The position numbers were made by a program, and so were the translations under genes. Below are positions 16,595 through 24,927 of a stretch of 43,535 nucleotides of DNA, piece by piece. This DNA is from CAJBIL01 sp044359525. Its GTDB lineage: Bacteria; Pseudomonadota; Gammaproteobacteria; Burkholderiales; Rhodocyclaceae. The stretch lies in contig JBIKLY010000018.1 of NCBI GenBank assembly GCA_044359525.1, positions 1 through 43,535 on the forward strand. Reading direction: 5' to 3'. The notes beneath the pieces are model-generated. The model had not been told where the DNA came from. It worked only from the letters and a program-made list of their open reading frames with translations, and did no database searches. The number at the start of each line of letters is the position of its first letter. The stretch's first letter is position 1.

Positions 16595-17737
16595 TCAAAC
16601 TTTCCGATTGCTGCCGGCAACCATCTTGAACTCGTACAGCCGGCATTCGAGCGCGCCGTTGAAGAGCGGCGTTTTCTTGCTCGGCGTCAGGCGCATCATC
16701 TTCGGCAGGCGCGTATCGGCGCTCAGCAAGTAGCAGTTCCAGCCGGCAAACTTGCGCTTCAGGGCGCTGCCGAGCAGCGGGTAGAACTCGGCCAGATCGT
16801 CAAGCTCGGATAGCCGTTCGCCATAGGGCGGGTTGGCAACCATCACACCGCTGGCAAGCGGCGCGTCGATCGCCAGTACATCGCCGGAAGTCAGGCTGAC
16901 GGCCGGCAGCAGGCCGGCGCGATCGAGGTTGGCGAGCGCGGCGCGCACGGCGACCGGCGACAGGTCGCTGCCGTAAATATGGGCAAATTCAGCAGGCTTT
17001 TCGGCATCCATTGCCGTATCGAGCATTTCTTTCCAGCCGGGCAGATCGAAATTTTTCAGGCGCTGAAAACCAAAATCACGCCCGGCGCCGGGCGCGATAT
17101 TGAGCGCCATCTGCGCCGCTTCGACCAGAAAGGTGCCGCCGCCACACATCGGGTCGATCAGCGGCGTTCCTGGCTGCCAGCCGGAAAGACGCAGGATGCC
17201 GGCAGCAAGGTTTTCCTTGAGCGGTGCTTCTACGGTTTTCTGGCGCAGGCCGCGCTGGTAGAGCGGCGCGCCCGAGGTGTCGATGTAGAGCGTGCATTCG
17301 TCGGCGGTGATGAAGGCGTGGATGCGCACGTCCGGTTCGCGCGTATCGACGCTGGGGCGCTTGTCGAACTCGCGCCGGAAGCGGTCGCAAACGCCATCCT
17401 TGATACGTAGCGTAATGAACTCCAGGCTCTTCAGTGAACAGTTGATTGCCGTCACGTAAACGCGAATTGTCTGCTCGACATCGAACCACGTGCTCCATGG
17501 TGTATCCATTGCCAGCCGGTAGATGTCATCTTCCTTCAGGTAGCGGCCATGGGCGACCCGCCACAGGACGCGCGTGGCAATCCGCGAATGCAGGTTGATG
17601 GCATAGCAGGCCGGCCAGTCGGCGGCAAAATGCACACCACCTGGAATCTGCTTGACGTGCGCGACGCCGGCCGCAGTCAGGTCTTCTACCAGCAACTGCT
17701 CAAGGCCACGTGGGCAGCTTGCGAAGAATTTTTCCAC
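16595..17737 (-). CDS. THUMP-domain RNA methyltransferase, RlmL N-terminal-domain type
   Basis: Likely a 23S rRNA guanine-N2 methyltransferase (the m2G2445 activity of E. coli RlmL). The 380-residue protein has an N-terminal ferredoxin-like/THUMP RNA-binding part (to about 160), then a SAM-binding Rossmann methyltransferase with DPMCGGGTFLVEAA (motif I) and the catalytic NPPYGERL (motif IV). E. coli RlmKL is a fusion of about 700 residues; here only the RlmL half exists, as in many bacteria. The exact target base is inferred from the family. hemJ lies 24 bases upstream on the same strand. Confidence 0.87.
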   Translation of the reverse strand: MEKFFASCPRGLEQLLVEDLTAAGVAHVKQIPGGVHFAADWPACYAINLHSRIATRVLWRVAHGRYLKEDDIYRLAMDTPWSTWFDVEQTIRVYVTAINCSLKSLEFITLRIKDGVCDRFRREFDKRPSVDTREPDVRIHAFITADECTLYIDTSGAPLYQRGLRQKTVEAPLKENLAAGILRLSGWQPGTPLIDPMCGGGTFLVEAAQMALNIAPGAGRDFGFQRLKNFDLPGWKEMLDTAMDAEKPAEFAHIYGSDLSPVAVRAALANLDRAGLLPAVSLTSGDVLAIDAPLASGVMVANPPYGERLSELDDLAEFYPLLGSALKRKFAGWNCYLLSADTRLPKMMRLTPSKKTPLFNGALECRLYEFKMVAGSNRKV

Positions 17738-17761
17738 GATTATTTCCGAGTGGGCATTGCG

Positions 17762-18178
17762 TTAAAACGGCTTGAGGACGACCAGGAAGATGACGGCCAG
17801 CAGCACCAGTACGGGCAGCTCGTTGAACCAGCGAAACCAGACATGGCCGGGCGTCTTCCGACCGGCCTGAAAATCCCGCAACAGGCGACCGCAGTAGAGG
17901 TGGTAGCCGACCAGAACTACGACCAGCGTCGTCTTGGCGTGCAGCCAGCCGCCGGAAAAGCCAAAGCCCAGCCACAGCCACAGACCCAGACCAACGGCCA
18001 GAATGCCGAGCGGCGTCATGAAACGGTAGAGCTTGCAGGCCATCAATAGCAGACGGTCGCGCTCGGCCACGCTACCCGGTTCGACCATCGCCAGATTGAC
18101 GAAGATGCGCGGCAGGTAAAACAGGCCGGCAAACCAGCTGACGACCATCCAGAGATGCAAGGCCTTGACGATCAGCAT
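17762..18178 (-). CDS. hemJ: Protoporphyrinogen IX oxidase HemJ (CopD-like membrane protein)
   Basis: HemJ oxidises protoporphyrinogen IX to protoporphyrin IX, the penultimate step of haem synthesis, in the inner membrane. The 138-residue protein has four hydrophobic helices. Conserved features are the first-helix His (VKALHLWMVVSWFAGLFYLP), the LYRFMTPLG segment and WLHAKTTLVVVLVGYHLYCG. The ATG at 18178 starts the family's normal N-terminus and overlaps the end of the upstream Rossmann gene by seven bases. HemJ and CopD proteins look alike; the size and the WLHAK/YHLYCG motifs favour HemJ. Confidence 0.85.
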   Translation of the reverse strand: MLIVKALHLWMVVSWFAGLFYLPRIFVNLAMVEPGSVAERDRLLLMACKLYRFMTPLGILAVGLGLWLWLGFGFSGGWLHAKTTLVVVLVGYHLYCGRLLRDFQAGRKTPGHVWFRWFNELPVLVLLAVIFLVVLKPF

Positions 18179-19062
18179 TGAATTTTCCTTTCCTGCCACG
18201 CAGCTTCGATGCCGTCCTCGACAAGCGGATAGCGCAAGTTTGCCCGTAGTTCTTTCTTGATCCGCTGGTTGGCCAGTCGGCGTGATTCGCTCATGAACGA
18301 CAGCTGCAATGGACGCATCTGCTCGACCGCCTCGGCACGTGACAGGCGCGGTGCCTTGGGCAGGTCAAAACGTTTGGCCACAAGATCAAAATATTCACCC
18401 ATTTTCATTTCTGAATCATCTGTTGCGTTGTACGCCCGGTTCGCCTGCCCGTAGCGTAGGGCCGCGCAGGCCAGCATCGCCAGGTCGTCGGCGTGAATGT
18501 GATTGGTGAATACATCGTCTTCATCGCGCAGGGCTTGCGTGCCTTTTTGCAAACGCTCAATTGGCAGACGATCAGCCGCGTAGATGCCAGGTGCGCGCAA
18601 AATGCTGATTACCACGCCGTGCCGCCGCCCGAAGATACGTAACTGGCGTTCGGCATCGACCCGCCGCGCGGCGCGCGCAGTCGTCGGCTTCGGGGTGCGC
18701 GTCTCGTCGATACGTTCGCCGGCGCAGTCGCCATAGACGCCACTGGTGCTTATGTAGACGAGGCGCTGTGGTAAACTTTTTCCCTTGGCCAGTGCTGCCA
18801 GCAGTTTGCGGGTTCGAGTGTCGAGCGGGCCGTGATCGGGGGGCGGTGCAAAGTGCATGACGATTTCCGCCAGTCCGGCAATGCGCCTCAGGCTGGATGC
18901 ATCGTCAAGGTTAGCCAATACCGGGGTAGCGCCCGCATCCCGCCACGCGGCGCACTGCAGCGGGTCACGGAGCAGTGCGAAAATCCGATAGCGGCCAAGC
19001 AGCCGCGGCAAGGTACGGCGCGCCACGTCACCGCAGCCGACAATCAATAGTTTTTGCACCAC
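18172..19062 (-). CDS. NAD(P)-binding Rossmann-fold protein, epimerase/SDR-like (YeeZ type)
   Basis: A 296-residue cytosolic protein. The N-terminal dinucleotide motif is LLIVGCGDVARR (5-16), and the segment YISTSGVYGD matches the extended SDR active-site Ser/Tyr region, though the usual YxxxK spacing is not clear. A conserved HIHADDLA lies in the C-terminal half. Similar proteins are annotated as NAD-dependent epimerase/dehydratase; the substrate is unknown. It overlaps hemJ and is divergent from the flavin reductase at 19099. Confidence 0.78.
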   Translation of the reverse strand: MVQKLLIVGCGDVARRTLPRLLGRYRIFALLRDPLQCAAWRDAGATPVLANLDDASSLRRIAGLAEIVMHFAPPPDHGPLDTRTRKLLAALAKGKSLPQRLVYISTSGVYGDCAGERIDETRTPKPTTARAARRVDAERQLRIFGRRHGVVISILRAPGIYAADRLPIERLQKGTQALRDEDDVFTNHIHADDLAMLACAALRYGQANRAYNATDDSEMKMGEYFDLVAKRFDLPKAPRLSRAEAVEQMRPLQLSFMSESRRLANQRIKKELRANLRYPLVEDGIEAAWQERKIQC

Positions 19063-19098
19063 GCAATTTTACCGGATTCGGAAAGCAGGGGAGTGTCA

Positions 19099-20133
19099 AT
19101 GAGTTTTCAGGTCAACATCGAGCCCGGTCAACACCGTTTTCAAACGCAGGCTGGCGAGACAATTCTCGATGCTGCCTTGCGCCAGGGTCTGACGTTTCCC
19201 TACGGTTGTCGTGACGGCGCTTGTGGTGCATGCCGTGGCAAGGTGCTCAGTGGTGAGATCGATCACGGCAAAGCCCAGACGCATGCACTGAGCAGCGATG
19301 ATCGTGCCGCAGGGTTCGCTCTTTTTTGCTGTGCAACGGCCAAAAGTGATTTGAGCATCGAAAGTAAGGAAGTTCGCTCGTTGCAGGACATTCCGATCAA
19401 AACGCTGCCGGCACGCATTCAGAAGCTGAACCGTGCAGCGCCCGATGTGATGATTGTCGAACTCAAATTGCCGGCCAGTGAACGCCTGCAATTTCTGGCC
19501 GGCCAGTACATCGACATTCTGCTCAAGGACGGCCGGCGACGCGCTTTTTCGCTGGCCAATGCGCCGCATGACGATGCCTGTCTGCATCTACACATCCGCC
19601 AGGTGGTGGGCGGGCAATTTACCGGGCAGGTGTTTGATACCCTGAAAGAGCGTGACATCATCCGTCTGAACGGGCCGCACGGCAGCTTCTTTCTGCGGGA
19701 AGACTCAGCGAAGCCGATCATTCTGGTCGCCGGTGGTACGGGATTTGCCCCGATCAAAGCGATTGTCGAGCATGCCATTGCCGAAGGTTGCCAGCGAACA
19801 ATGACTGTCTACTGGGGCGGTCGTCAGCGCGTCGATCTTTATCTGATGCCGCTTGCTGAACAATGGTCCGTTGAAAATCCGCATATCCGCTTCATCCCGG
19901 TGCTCTCCGAAAGCACGCCGGCGGCGTGTTGGTCCGGGCGTACCGGCCTTGTTCACCAGGCTGTCATGGAGGATTTTCCTGACCTTTCCGGCCATCAGGT
20001 GTATGTTTGTGGTGCTCCGGCCATGGTCGCTGCCGCCAGACGTGATTTGATCGGCGAGTGCAGACTGCCGGATCGTGAATTTTTTGCCGATTCCTTCGAG
20101 TTTTCCAACGACCCAACGAACAAGCCGGACTGA
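19099..20133 (+). CDS. 2Fe-2S ferredoxin / flavin NAD(P)H reductase fusion
   Basis: A 344-residue electron-transfer protein. The N-terminal plant-type ferredoxin has CRDGACGAC (Cys37, 42, 45) and a fourth Cys at about 77. The FAD domain has RRAFSLANAP, and the NAD(P) domain has VAGGTGFAPIKAI and the C-terminal VYVCGAPAMV. The architecture is that of oxygenase reductases and of CDP-6-deoxyglucoseen reductase (AscD), the name usually copied onto it. No deoxysugar genes are near, so that name should not be trusted. It probably feeds electrons to an unlinked oxygenase or hydroxylase. AGGGGAG before the ATG at 19099 sets the start. Five bases separate it from the next gene. Confidence 0.85.
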   Translation: MSFQVNIEPGQHRFQTQAGETILDAALRQGLTFPYGCRDGACGACRGKVLSGEIDHGKAQTHALSSDDRAAGFALFCCATAKSDLSIESKEVRSLQDIPIKTLPARIQKLNRAAPDVMIVELKLPASERLQFLAGQYIDILLKDGRRRAFSLANAPHDDACLHLHIRQVVGGQFTGQVFDTLKERDIIRLNGPHGSFFLREDSAKPIILVAGGTGFAPIKAIVEHAIAEGCQRTMTVYWGGRQRVDLYLMPLAEQWSVENPHIRFIPVLSESTPAACWSGRTGLVHQAVMEDFPDLSGHQVYVCGAPAMVAAARRDLIGECRLPDREFFADSFEFSNDPTNKPD

Positions 20134-20138
20134 CCGCC

Positions 20139-21314
20139 ATGCCCGATGTCTTTATTTCCCGCCAGCCTCTGGTCAATCGTCAGAGCAAGATAATCGCAAC
20201 CCGCCTGACACTTCATCTTGGGGGCAAGTTCAGCACCAGGGATGCCGCACAAACACTCAGTGCCTTGAGCGAAGTCTGGCCGGAAGGTGAAAAACTGGTT
20301 TTTATCAACTGCGGGGAAACCCCCTGCGACGCCGAACTGCTGAACTGGGCAGTGCCCGCCAACGCAACAATTGAACTTGATTCTTCGCCTTTTGCCGGTG
20401 ACGGGAAAGATGATTTTGTCGCCGCCCTGCAGGCGCAACAGCCGTCTCTATGTCTTGACTTCGATGCCCAGGCGGCACAAGCCATTTCCTCAGGTGTGCA
20501 GTTCCGTTTTATCGCATTTGACGCAAAAACGTTTTCTCCACCGCAACTCAAGGTATTGGCAACCAAGACGCAGCCTTACGGAATTGGCGTTGCCTTCAAT
20601 GTCGAATCCGCACAGGCGTTCCAGGCCTGTCTCGACGCCGGCATGAATGCCGCTGCCAGCTGGTTTTTCAAGCAGCCAAGCATTGCCAAGGCGAAAACAC
20701 TCAACCCGGGCCAGGCCCAGATCGTGCGCGTGCTCAATCTGGTGCGTAAAAACGCCGACATCAAGGAAATCGAAACGGCACTCAAGCATGATGTTGCCCT
20801 GTCATACAAGCTCCTGCGTTACATCAACTCAGCGGGTTTCGGGCTGTCCTGCGAAATTCAGTCTTTCCGTCACGCAGTCACCATTCTCGGCTACGAGAAA
20901 CTCAACAAGTGGCTGTCGCTGTTGCTGGCTACCGCCAGCAAGGACCCGATGGCACCCGCGTTGATGCATACCGCATTGACCCGTGCGCGCCTGATGGAGC
21001 TGCTCGGGCACGGCCTGGTGGATCGACAGGACTACGACAACCTGTTCATCACCGGCGCCTTCTCGCTGCTCGATGCCTTGCTTGGTGTTGAAATGGATCA
21101 AGCCCTGGATGCCATGCATCTGCCCGAGCCAATCTGTGACGCACTTCTGGGCCGGGGCGGGCTCTACGGCCCCTTCCTGGATCTGGCGGTCGCTTCAGAA
21201 GGAATGGACGGGGATGCGATCGCCGAACAGGCGGGCATGCTCGGCTTGTCAGCCGACCAATTCAACAATGCACAAATGCAGGCGCTAGCCTTTGCCGGGA
21301 CGATGGAACTGTAA
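20139..21314 (+). CDS. EAL-like / HDOD domain signalling protein
   Basis: A 391-residue protein with the YuxH layout: an N-terminal EAL-like barrel (starting ISRQPLVNRQSKI) and a C-terminal HDOD domain (LKHDVALSYKLLRYINSAGF, then SFRHAVTILGYEKLNKWLSL). The EAL part lacks the usual glutamates of active c-di-GMP phosphodiesterases: the position of the EAL/ELL motif reads RLTL. It is therefore probably a binding or scaffold protein. Such proteins affect motility and surface attachment in other bacteria, which would fit the nearby pilTU, but that link is inference. Confidence 0.85.
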   Translation: MPDVFISRQPLVNRQSKIIATRLTLHLGGKFSTRDAAQTLSALSEVWPEGEKLVFINCGETPCDAELLNWAVPANATIELDSSPFAGDGKDDFVAALQAQQPSLCLDFDAQAAQAISSGVQFRFIAFDAKTFSPPQLKVLATKTQPYGIGVAFNVESAQAFQACLDAGMNAAASWFFKQPSIAKAKTLNPGQAQIVRVLNLVRKNADIKEIETALKHDVALSYKLLRYINSAGFGLSCEIQSFRHAVTILGYEKLNKWLSLLLATASKDPMAPALMHTALTRARLMELLGHGLVDRQDYDNLFITGAFSLLDALLGVEMDQALDAMHLPEPICDALLGRGGLYGPFLDLAVASEGMDGDAIAEQAGMLGLSADQFNNAQMQALAFAGTMEL

Positions 21315-21333
21315 GTTCGACAGGTGGCCAGCC

Positions 21334-22056
21334 TTATTCGCCGAGGTACGCCTCGCGCACACGAGGGTTGCGCAGCAGCGCCGAAGCATCGTCGGTCAAG
21401 GTGATTTCACCGCTTTCCATGACGTAGCCACGGCTGCTGACCTCCAGCGCCAGCTTGGCGTTCTGCTCGACAAGCAGCGTCGTCATGCCCTCGCGCGCCA
21501 CCGTCTGGATCACCTCGAAAACTTTCTGCACCATGATCGGCGCCAGACCCATCGACGGTTCGTCGAGCAGCAACAGCTTCGGGCGGCTCATCAGCGCCCG
21601 GCCAATCGCCAGCATCTGCTGCTCGCCGCCGGACAGCGTTCCGGCCAGTTGCTGCGCGCGCTCTTTCAAACGTGGCAACAAGCCATAAACGTAGTCGACA
21701 TCGCGCGCGATTTTCAGCTTGTCGCTGCGGCAGTAGGCGCCCATCAGCAGGTTCTCGGCGATACTCATGCGCGGAAAAACGCCGCGACCTTCGGGCACCA
21801 GCGCGATCCCCGCGCCGACCAGCTGATGTGGCGGCAGATCGACGATCTCCCTGCCGCCATAACGAACGCTGCCGCTGGCGGCGTCGAGCAGACGCGCCAG
21901 GGCTTTCAGCGTACTGGTCTTGCCGGCGCCGTTGGCACCGATCAGCGCGACCATCTCGCCTTCGTTGATGTGGAAAGTGATGCCACGGACGGCCTGGATG
22001 CCGCCATAGGCCACATGCAGGCCTTCGACGATGAGCAATGGCGAAGTGACTGACAT
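21334..22056 (-). CDS. livF: Branched-chain amino acid ABC transporter ATPase LivF
   Basis: One of the two ATPases powering the Liv-type importer. The 240-residue protein has Walker A GANGAGKTS, the signature LSGGEQQML, and Walker B KLLLLDEPSMGL, with the LivF-type ending EAYLGE. The ATG at 22056 shares its A with the livG stop (TAATG), giving tight coupling. It is the last gene of livKHMGF; the convergent HDOD gene ends 19 bases away. Confidence 0.95.
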   Translation of the reverse strand: MSVTSPLLIVEGLHVAYGGIQAVRGITFHINEGEMVALIGANGAGKTSTLKALARLLDAASGSVRYGGREIVDLPPHQLVGAGIALVPEGRGVFPRMSIAENLLMGAYCRSDKLKIARDVDYVYGLLPRLKERAQQLAGTLSGGEQQMLAIGRALMSRPKLLLLDEPSMGLAPIMVQKVFEVIQTVAREGMTTLLVEQNAKLALEVSSRGYVMESGEITLTDDASALLRNPRVREAYLGE

Positions 22057-22838
22057 TACGCGACTGCGCCGCCAAGATAGGCCTCGATCACACGCGGATC
22101 CTTCTGCACCACGGCGGGAACGTCCTCGCTGATTTTCTGCCCGTAATCGAGCACGGCGACACGGTCGCACAGGCCCATCACCAGTTTGACGTCGTGCTCG
22201 ATGAGCAACACGGTAATGCCATCGGCACGGATACCTTCGACCAGCAGGCGCAGTCCTTCGGTTTCGGTGCGATTCATGCCGGCCGCCGGTTCGTCGAGCG
22301 CCAACAGTTGCGGTTCAGTGGCCAGTGCACGGGCGATTTCGAGACGTCGCTGGTCGCCGTAAGATAGATGGCGCGCCAGATCGTCGGCACGGTCGGCCAC
22401 CCCGACATAATGCAGCAGCTCATCGGCGCGACGATGAATGGCGGCTTCTTCGGAGCGCGTGCGGCGATTACGCAACACCGCGCCAATCACACCGGCACCG
22501 GTGCGCACGTGACGGCCGACCATGACGTTCTGGCGCGCCGTCATGTTCGCGAACAGACGGATGTTCTGGAATGTCCGGGCGATGCCGCGTGCCGCAACTT
22601 CATGCGGCGCGCTGGCCTTGAGCTTTTCGCCAGCAAAAACGATCTCGCCGCCATCTGGATGATAGAGCCCGGTCAGCACGTTGAAAAAAGTTGTCTTGCC
22701 AGCGCCGTTCGGGCCGATCAGACCGTAGATTTCACCCTGCCGAATGGTCAGCGATACGTCGAGCAGCGCCTTGACGCCACCAAAATGCTTGGCAACGCCC
22801 CGAGCTTCGAGGAGTAACGGCAGATGCACCGCACTCAC
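22056..22838 (-). CDS. livG: Branched-chain amino acid ABC transporter ATPase LivG
   Basis: The second ATPase of the importer, 260 residues. Walker A is GPNGAGKTT, the signature LSYGDQRRLE, and Walker B LLALDEPAAGMN, the last two typical of LivG. It overlaps the livM stop by four bases and livF by one, so membrane and ATPase subunits are translated in series. Confidence 0.95.
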   Translation of the reverse strand: MSAVHLPLLLEARGVAKHFGGVKALLDVSLTIRQGEIYGLIGPNGAGKTTFFNVLTGLYHPDGGEIVFAGEKLKASAPHEVAARGIARTFQNIRLFANMTARQNVMVGRHVRTGAGVIGAVLRNRRTRSEEAAIHRRADELLHYVGVADRADDLARHLSYGDQRRLEIARALATEPQLLALDEPAAGMNRTETEGLRLLVEGIRADGITVLLIEHDVKLVMGLCDRVAVLDYGQKISEDVPAVVQKDPRVIEAYLGGAVA

Positions 22839-23914
22839 GCGCCTTCTCCCTTGAATTCACGGCGGCGTGTCGACGACGGCCACAAACCGGCCGGACGGTA
22901 GAGCATGACGACGATCAGCGCCAGGCCGAAGGCCAGCATGCGCAGCGCTTCGGGATCGAGCAGGATCTTGCCGAAGAGCGCCATCTGCACCGGCCCGGCA
23001 CCGTGCCGGAAGGCTTCCGGCAGCAGCGTCAGCAGGATGCCGCCGAGAATGACGCCAGGGATGTTGCCCATGCCGCCGAGCACCACCATGCACAGCACCA
23101 TCACCGACTCCATCAGGCTGAACGACTCGGGGCTGACAAAACCCTGGAAACCGGCAAACAGCCCGCCGGCGACGCCACCGAAACTGGCACCCATGGCGAA
23201 AGCCAGCAGCTTGATGTTGCGCGTATTGATGCCGCAGGCCCTGGCGGCAATCTCATCCTCGCGGATCGCCACCCAGGCGCGGCCAATGCGCGAATCTTCC
23301 AGACGGATGGAAACAAAGACGATGAGCAGCGCCAGGGCGAGAAACAGGTAGTAGTAGGCGTGCAGCGAGGGGATGGTCATGCCGAGAAAATCAATCGGCT
23401 TGGCCAGCGTGATGCCGCCCATGTTGATCGCGTCGATGCCGGAAATGCCTTGCGGTCCATTGGTTATATTGACCGGCGCATTGAGGTTGTTCATGAAGAT
23501 GCGCACGATTTCGCCGAAACCGAGCGTCACGATTGCCAGATAGTCGCCGCGCAAACGCAGCGTCGGCGCGCCAAGAATGATGCCGAACAGGCCGGCCAGC
23601 GCTGCGCCGCCGGGAATGATCAGCCACACCGGCAGATGCAGGCCGAAATGCGGACTGGCCAGCAGTGCGTAGAAGTAGGCGCCAACCGCGTAAAAGGCGA
23701 TGTAGCCGAGGTCGAGCAGGCCGGCGAAGCCGACGACGATGTTCAGCCCGAGCGCCAGCATGATGTAGAGCAGCGCGAAATCGAGGATGCGCAGCCAGGA
23801 GTTGCCGAGCAGGTTGCCGACCGTAAATGGCAGCACGGCGAGCAGCAGTCCGAGGAACAGCATCGCGCCGATGGCCGCACGCCGGTTGTGGCGCAAGCTT
23901 TCGAAGAAGGTCAT
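22835..23914 (-). CDS. livM: Branched-chain amino acid ABC transporter permease LivM
   Basis: Inner-membrane permease subunit, 359 residues, with about ten hydrophobic helices and the motif LNIVVGFAGLLDLGYIAFYA of LivM proteins. The conserved cytoplasmic loop SRIGRAWVAIREDEIAA, which contacts the ATPases, is intact. The ATG at 23914 overlaps the livH stop (ATGA); longer in-frame upstream sequence is antisense-like and lies within livH, so it is rejected. Confidence 0.94.
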   Translation of the reverse strand: MTFFESLRHNRRAAIGAMLFLGLLLAVLPFTVGNLLGNSWLRILDFALLYIMLALGLNIVVGFAGLLDLGYIAFYAVGAYFYALLASPHFGLHLPVWLIIPGGAALAGLFGIILGAPTLRLRGDYLAIVTLGFGEIVRIFMNNLNAPVNITNGPQGISGIDAINMGGITLAKPIDFLGMTIPSLHAYYYLFLALALLIVFVSIRLEDSRIGRAWVAIREDEIAARACGINTRNIKLLAFAMGASFGGVAGGLFAGFQGFVSPESFSLMESVMVLCMVVLGGMGNIPGVILGGILLTLLPEAFRHGAGPVQMALFGKILLDPEALRMLAFGLALIVVMLYRPAGLWPSSTRRREFKGEGA

Positions 23915-24834
23915 GCGCGCTCCGACACTTTCGCGCCAATCAGTCCGGACGGACGGAACACCAATACGCAGATGAGCACCAGGAAAGCGAATACGTCCTG
24001 ATAATTGCTGCCGAAAACGCCGCCGGTCAGGTCGCCGATGTAACCCGCGCCAAGCGATTCGATCAGGCCGAGCAGGATGCCGCCGAGCATCGCACCGCCG
24101 AGGTTGCCGATGCCGCCCAGGACAGCGGCGGTGAAGGCCTTGAGGCCGAGGACGAAACCCATGTAGTAGTGGGCAATTGAGTAGTTGGCGCTGACCATCA
24201 GGCCGGCGACGGCGGCCAGTGCCGAACCGATGATGAAGGTGAACGAAATGATCTGATTGACATTTACCCCCATCAACTGGGCAATGCCGGGGTTCTCGGC
24301 GGTGGCGCGCATGGCGCGGCCAAGCCGGGTGCGGTGAATGAGCAGCATCAGACCGCCCATCGTCGCGGCGGCGATGAAAATGATGGCCACCTGGATGCTG
24401 GTGATCGTCGCGCCGAAAATCTCGTGCTCGCCGTTTGGCAGGATTGGCGGGAAAGCGTGATAGTTTCTTCCCCAGATCAGCATGGCCAGATTCTGCAACA
24501 CAATCGAGACGCCAATCGCGGTGATCAAGGGTGCCAGTTTGGGCGCCTTGCGCAAAGGCCGGTAGGCGACACGTTCGATGGCAAAACCGACGGCCATGCA
24601 AACGAGTGCCGCAGCGATCAACCCGATCAGCACGATGACCACGCCCGGCAGGCCGCTATCGGCCAGCAGCTTGATGACGGCGAGCGCGACCAGGGCACCG
24701 ATCATCACCACTTCACCGTGCGCGAAATTGATCAAGCCCATGATGCCATACACCATCGTGTAACCAAGCGCGACCAGGGCATAAATGCTGCCAAGCACGA
24801 GACCGTTGATGATTTGCTGGATGAAAATATCCAT
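23911..24834 (-). CDS. livH: Branched-chain amino acid ABC transporter permease LivH
   Basis: Permease partner of LivM, 307 residues. It has the LivH N-terminus (IQQIINGLVLGSIYALVALG), MGLINFAHGEVVMIGA, and the ATPase-contacting loop RTRLGRAMRATAENPGIA. The ATG at 24834 is chosen; a TTG at 24849 is a weak alternative. A hairpin lies between it and the binding-protein gene upstream. Confidence 0.95.
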   Translation of the reverse strand: MDIFIQQIINGLVLGSIYALVALGYTMVYGIMGLINFAHGEVVMIGALVALAVIKLLADSGLPGVVIVLIGLIAAALVCMAVGFAIERVAYRPLRKAPKLAPLITAIGVSIVLQNLAMLIWGRNYHAFPPILPNGEHEIFGATITSIQVAIIFIAAATMGGLMLLIHRTRLGRAMRATAENPGIAQLMGVNVNQIISFTFIIGSALAAVAGLMVSANYSIAHYYMGFVLGLKAFTAAVLGGIGNLGGAMLGGILLGLIESLGAGYIGDLTGGVFGSNYQDVFAFLVLICVLVFRPSGLIGAKVSERA

Positions 24835-24880
24835 CGAAAGCCAGTGCAAGAGTGAAAGCGGTCGTGAAACTGCGGATGCA

Positions 24881-24906
24881 GAAACGGCACCCGAAGGTGC
24901 CGTTTC
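24881..24906. terminator. Hairpin between livK and livH
   Basis: A perfect 11-bp stem (GAAACGGCACC with GGTGCCGTTTC) and a 4-base CGAA loop (TTCG on the minus strand). On the coding strand only a short T-run within the stem precedes TGCATCC, so read-through is likely. This is the usual place for a partial terminator that makes binding protein in excess over the permeases. Confidence 0.7.
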
Positions 24907-24927
24907 ATTTTAACAGGCGTACTGCGT

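Noticed and set aside
23003..24001. Long plus-strand open frame (332 codons) antisense to livM and livH
   Set aside because: Very rich in Asp, Gln, Arg and Ala with no motif; both opposite-strand permease genes are clear.
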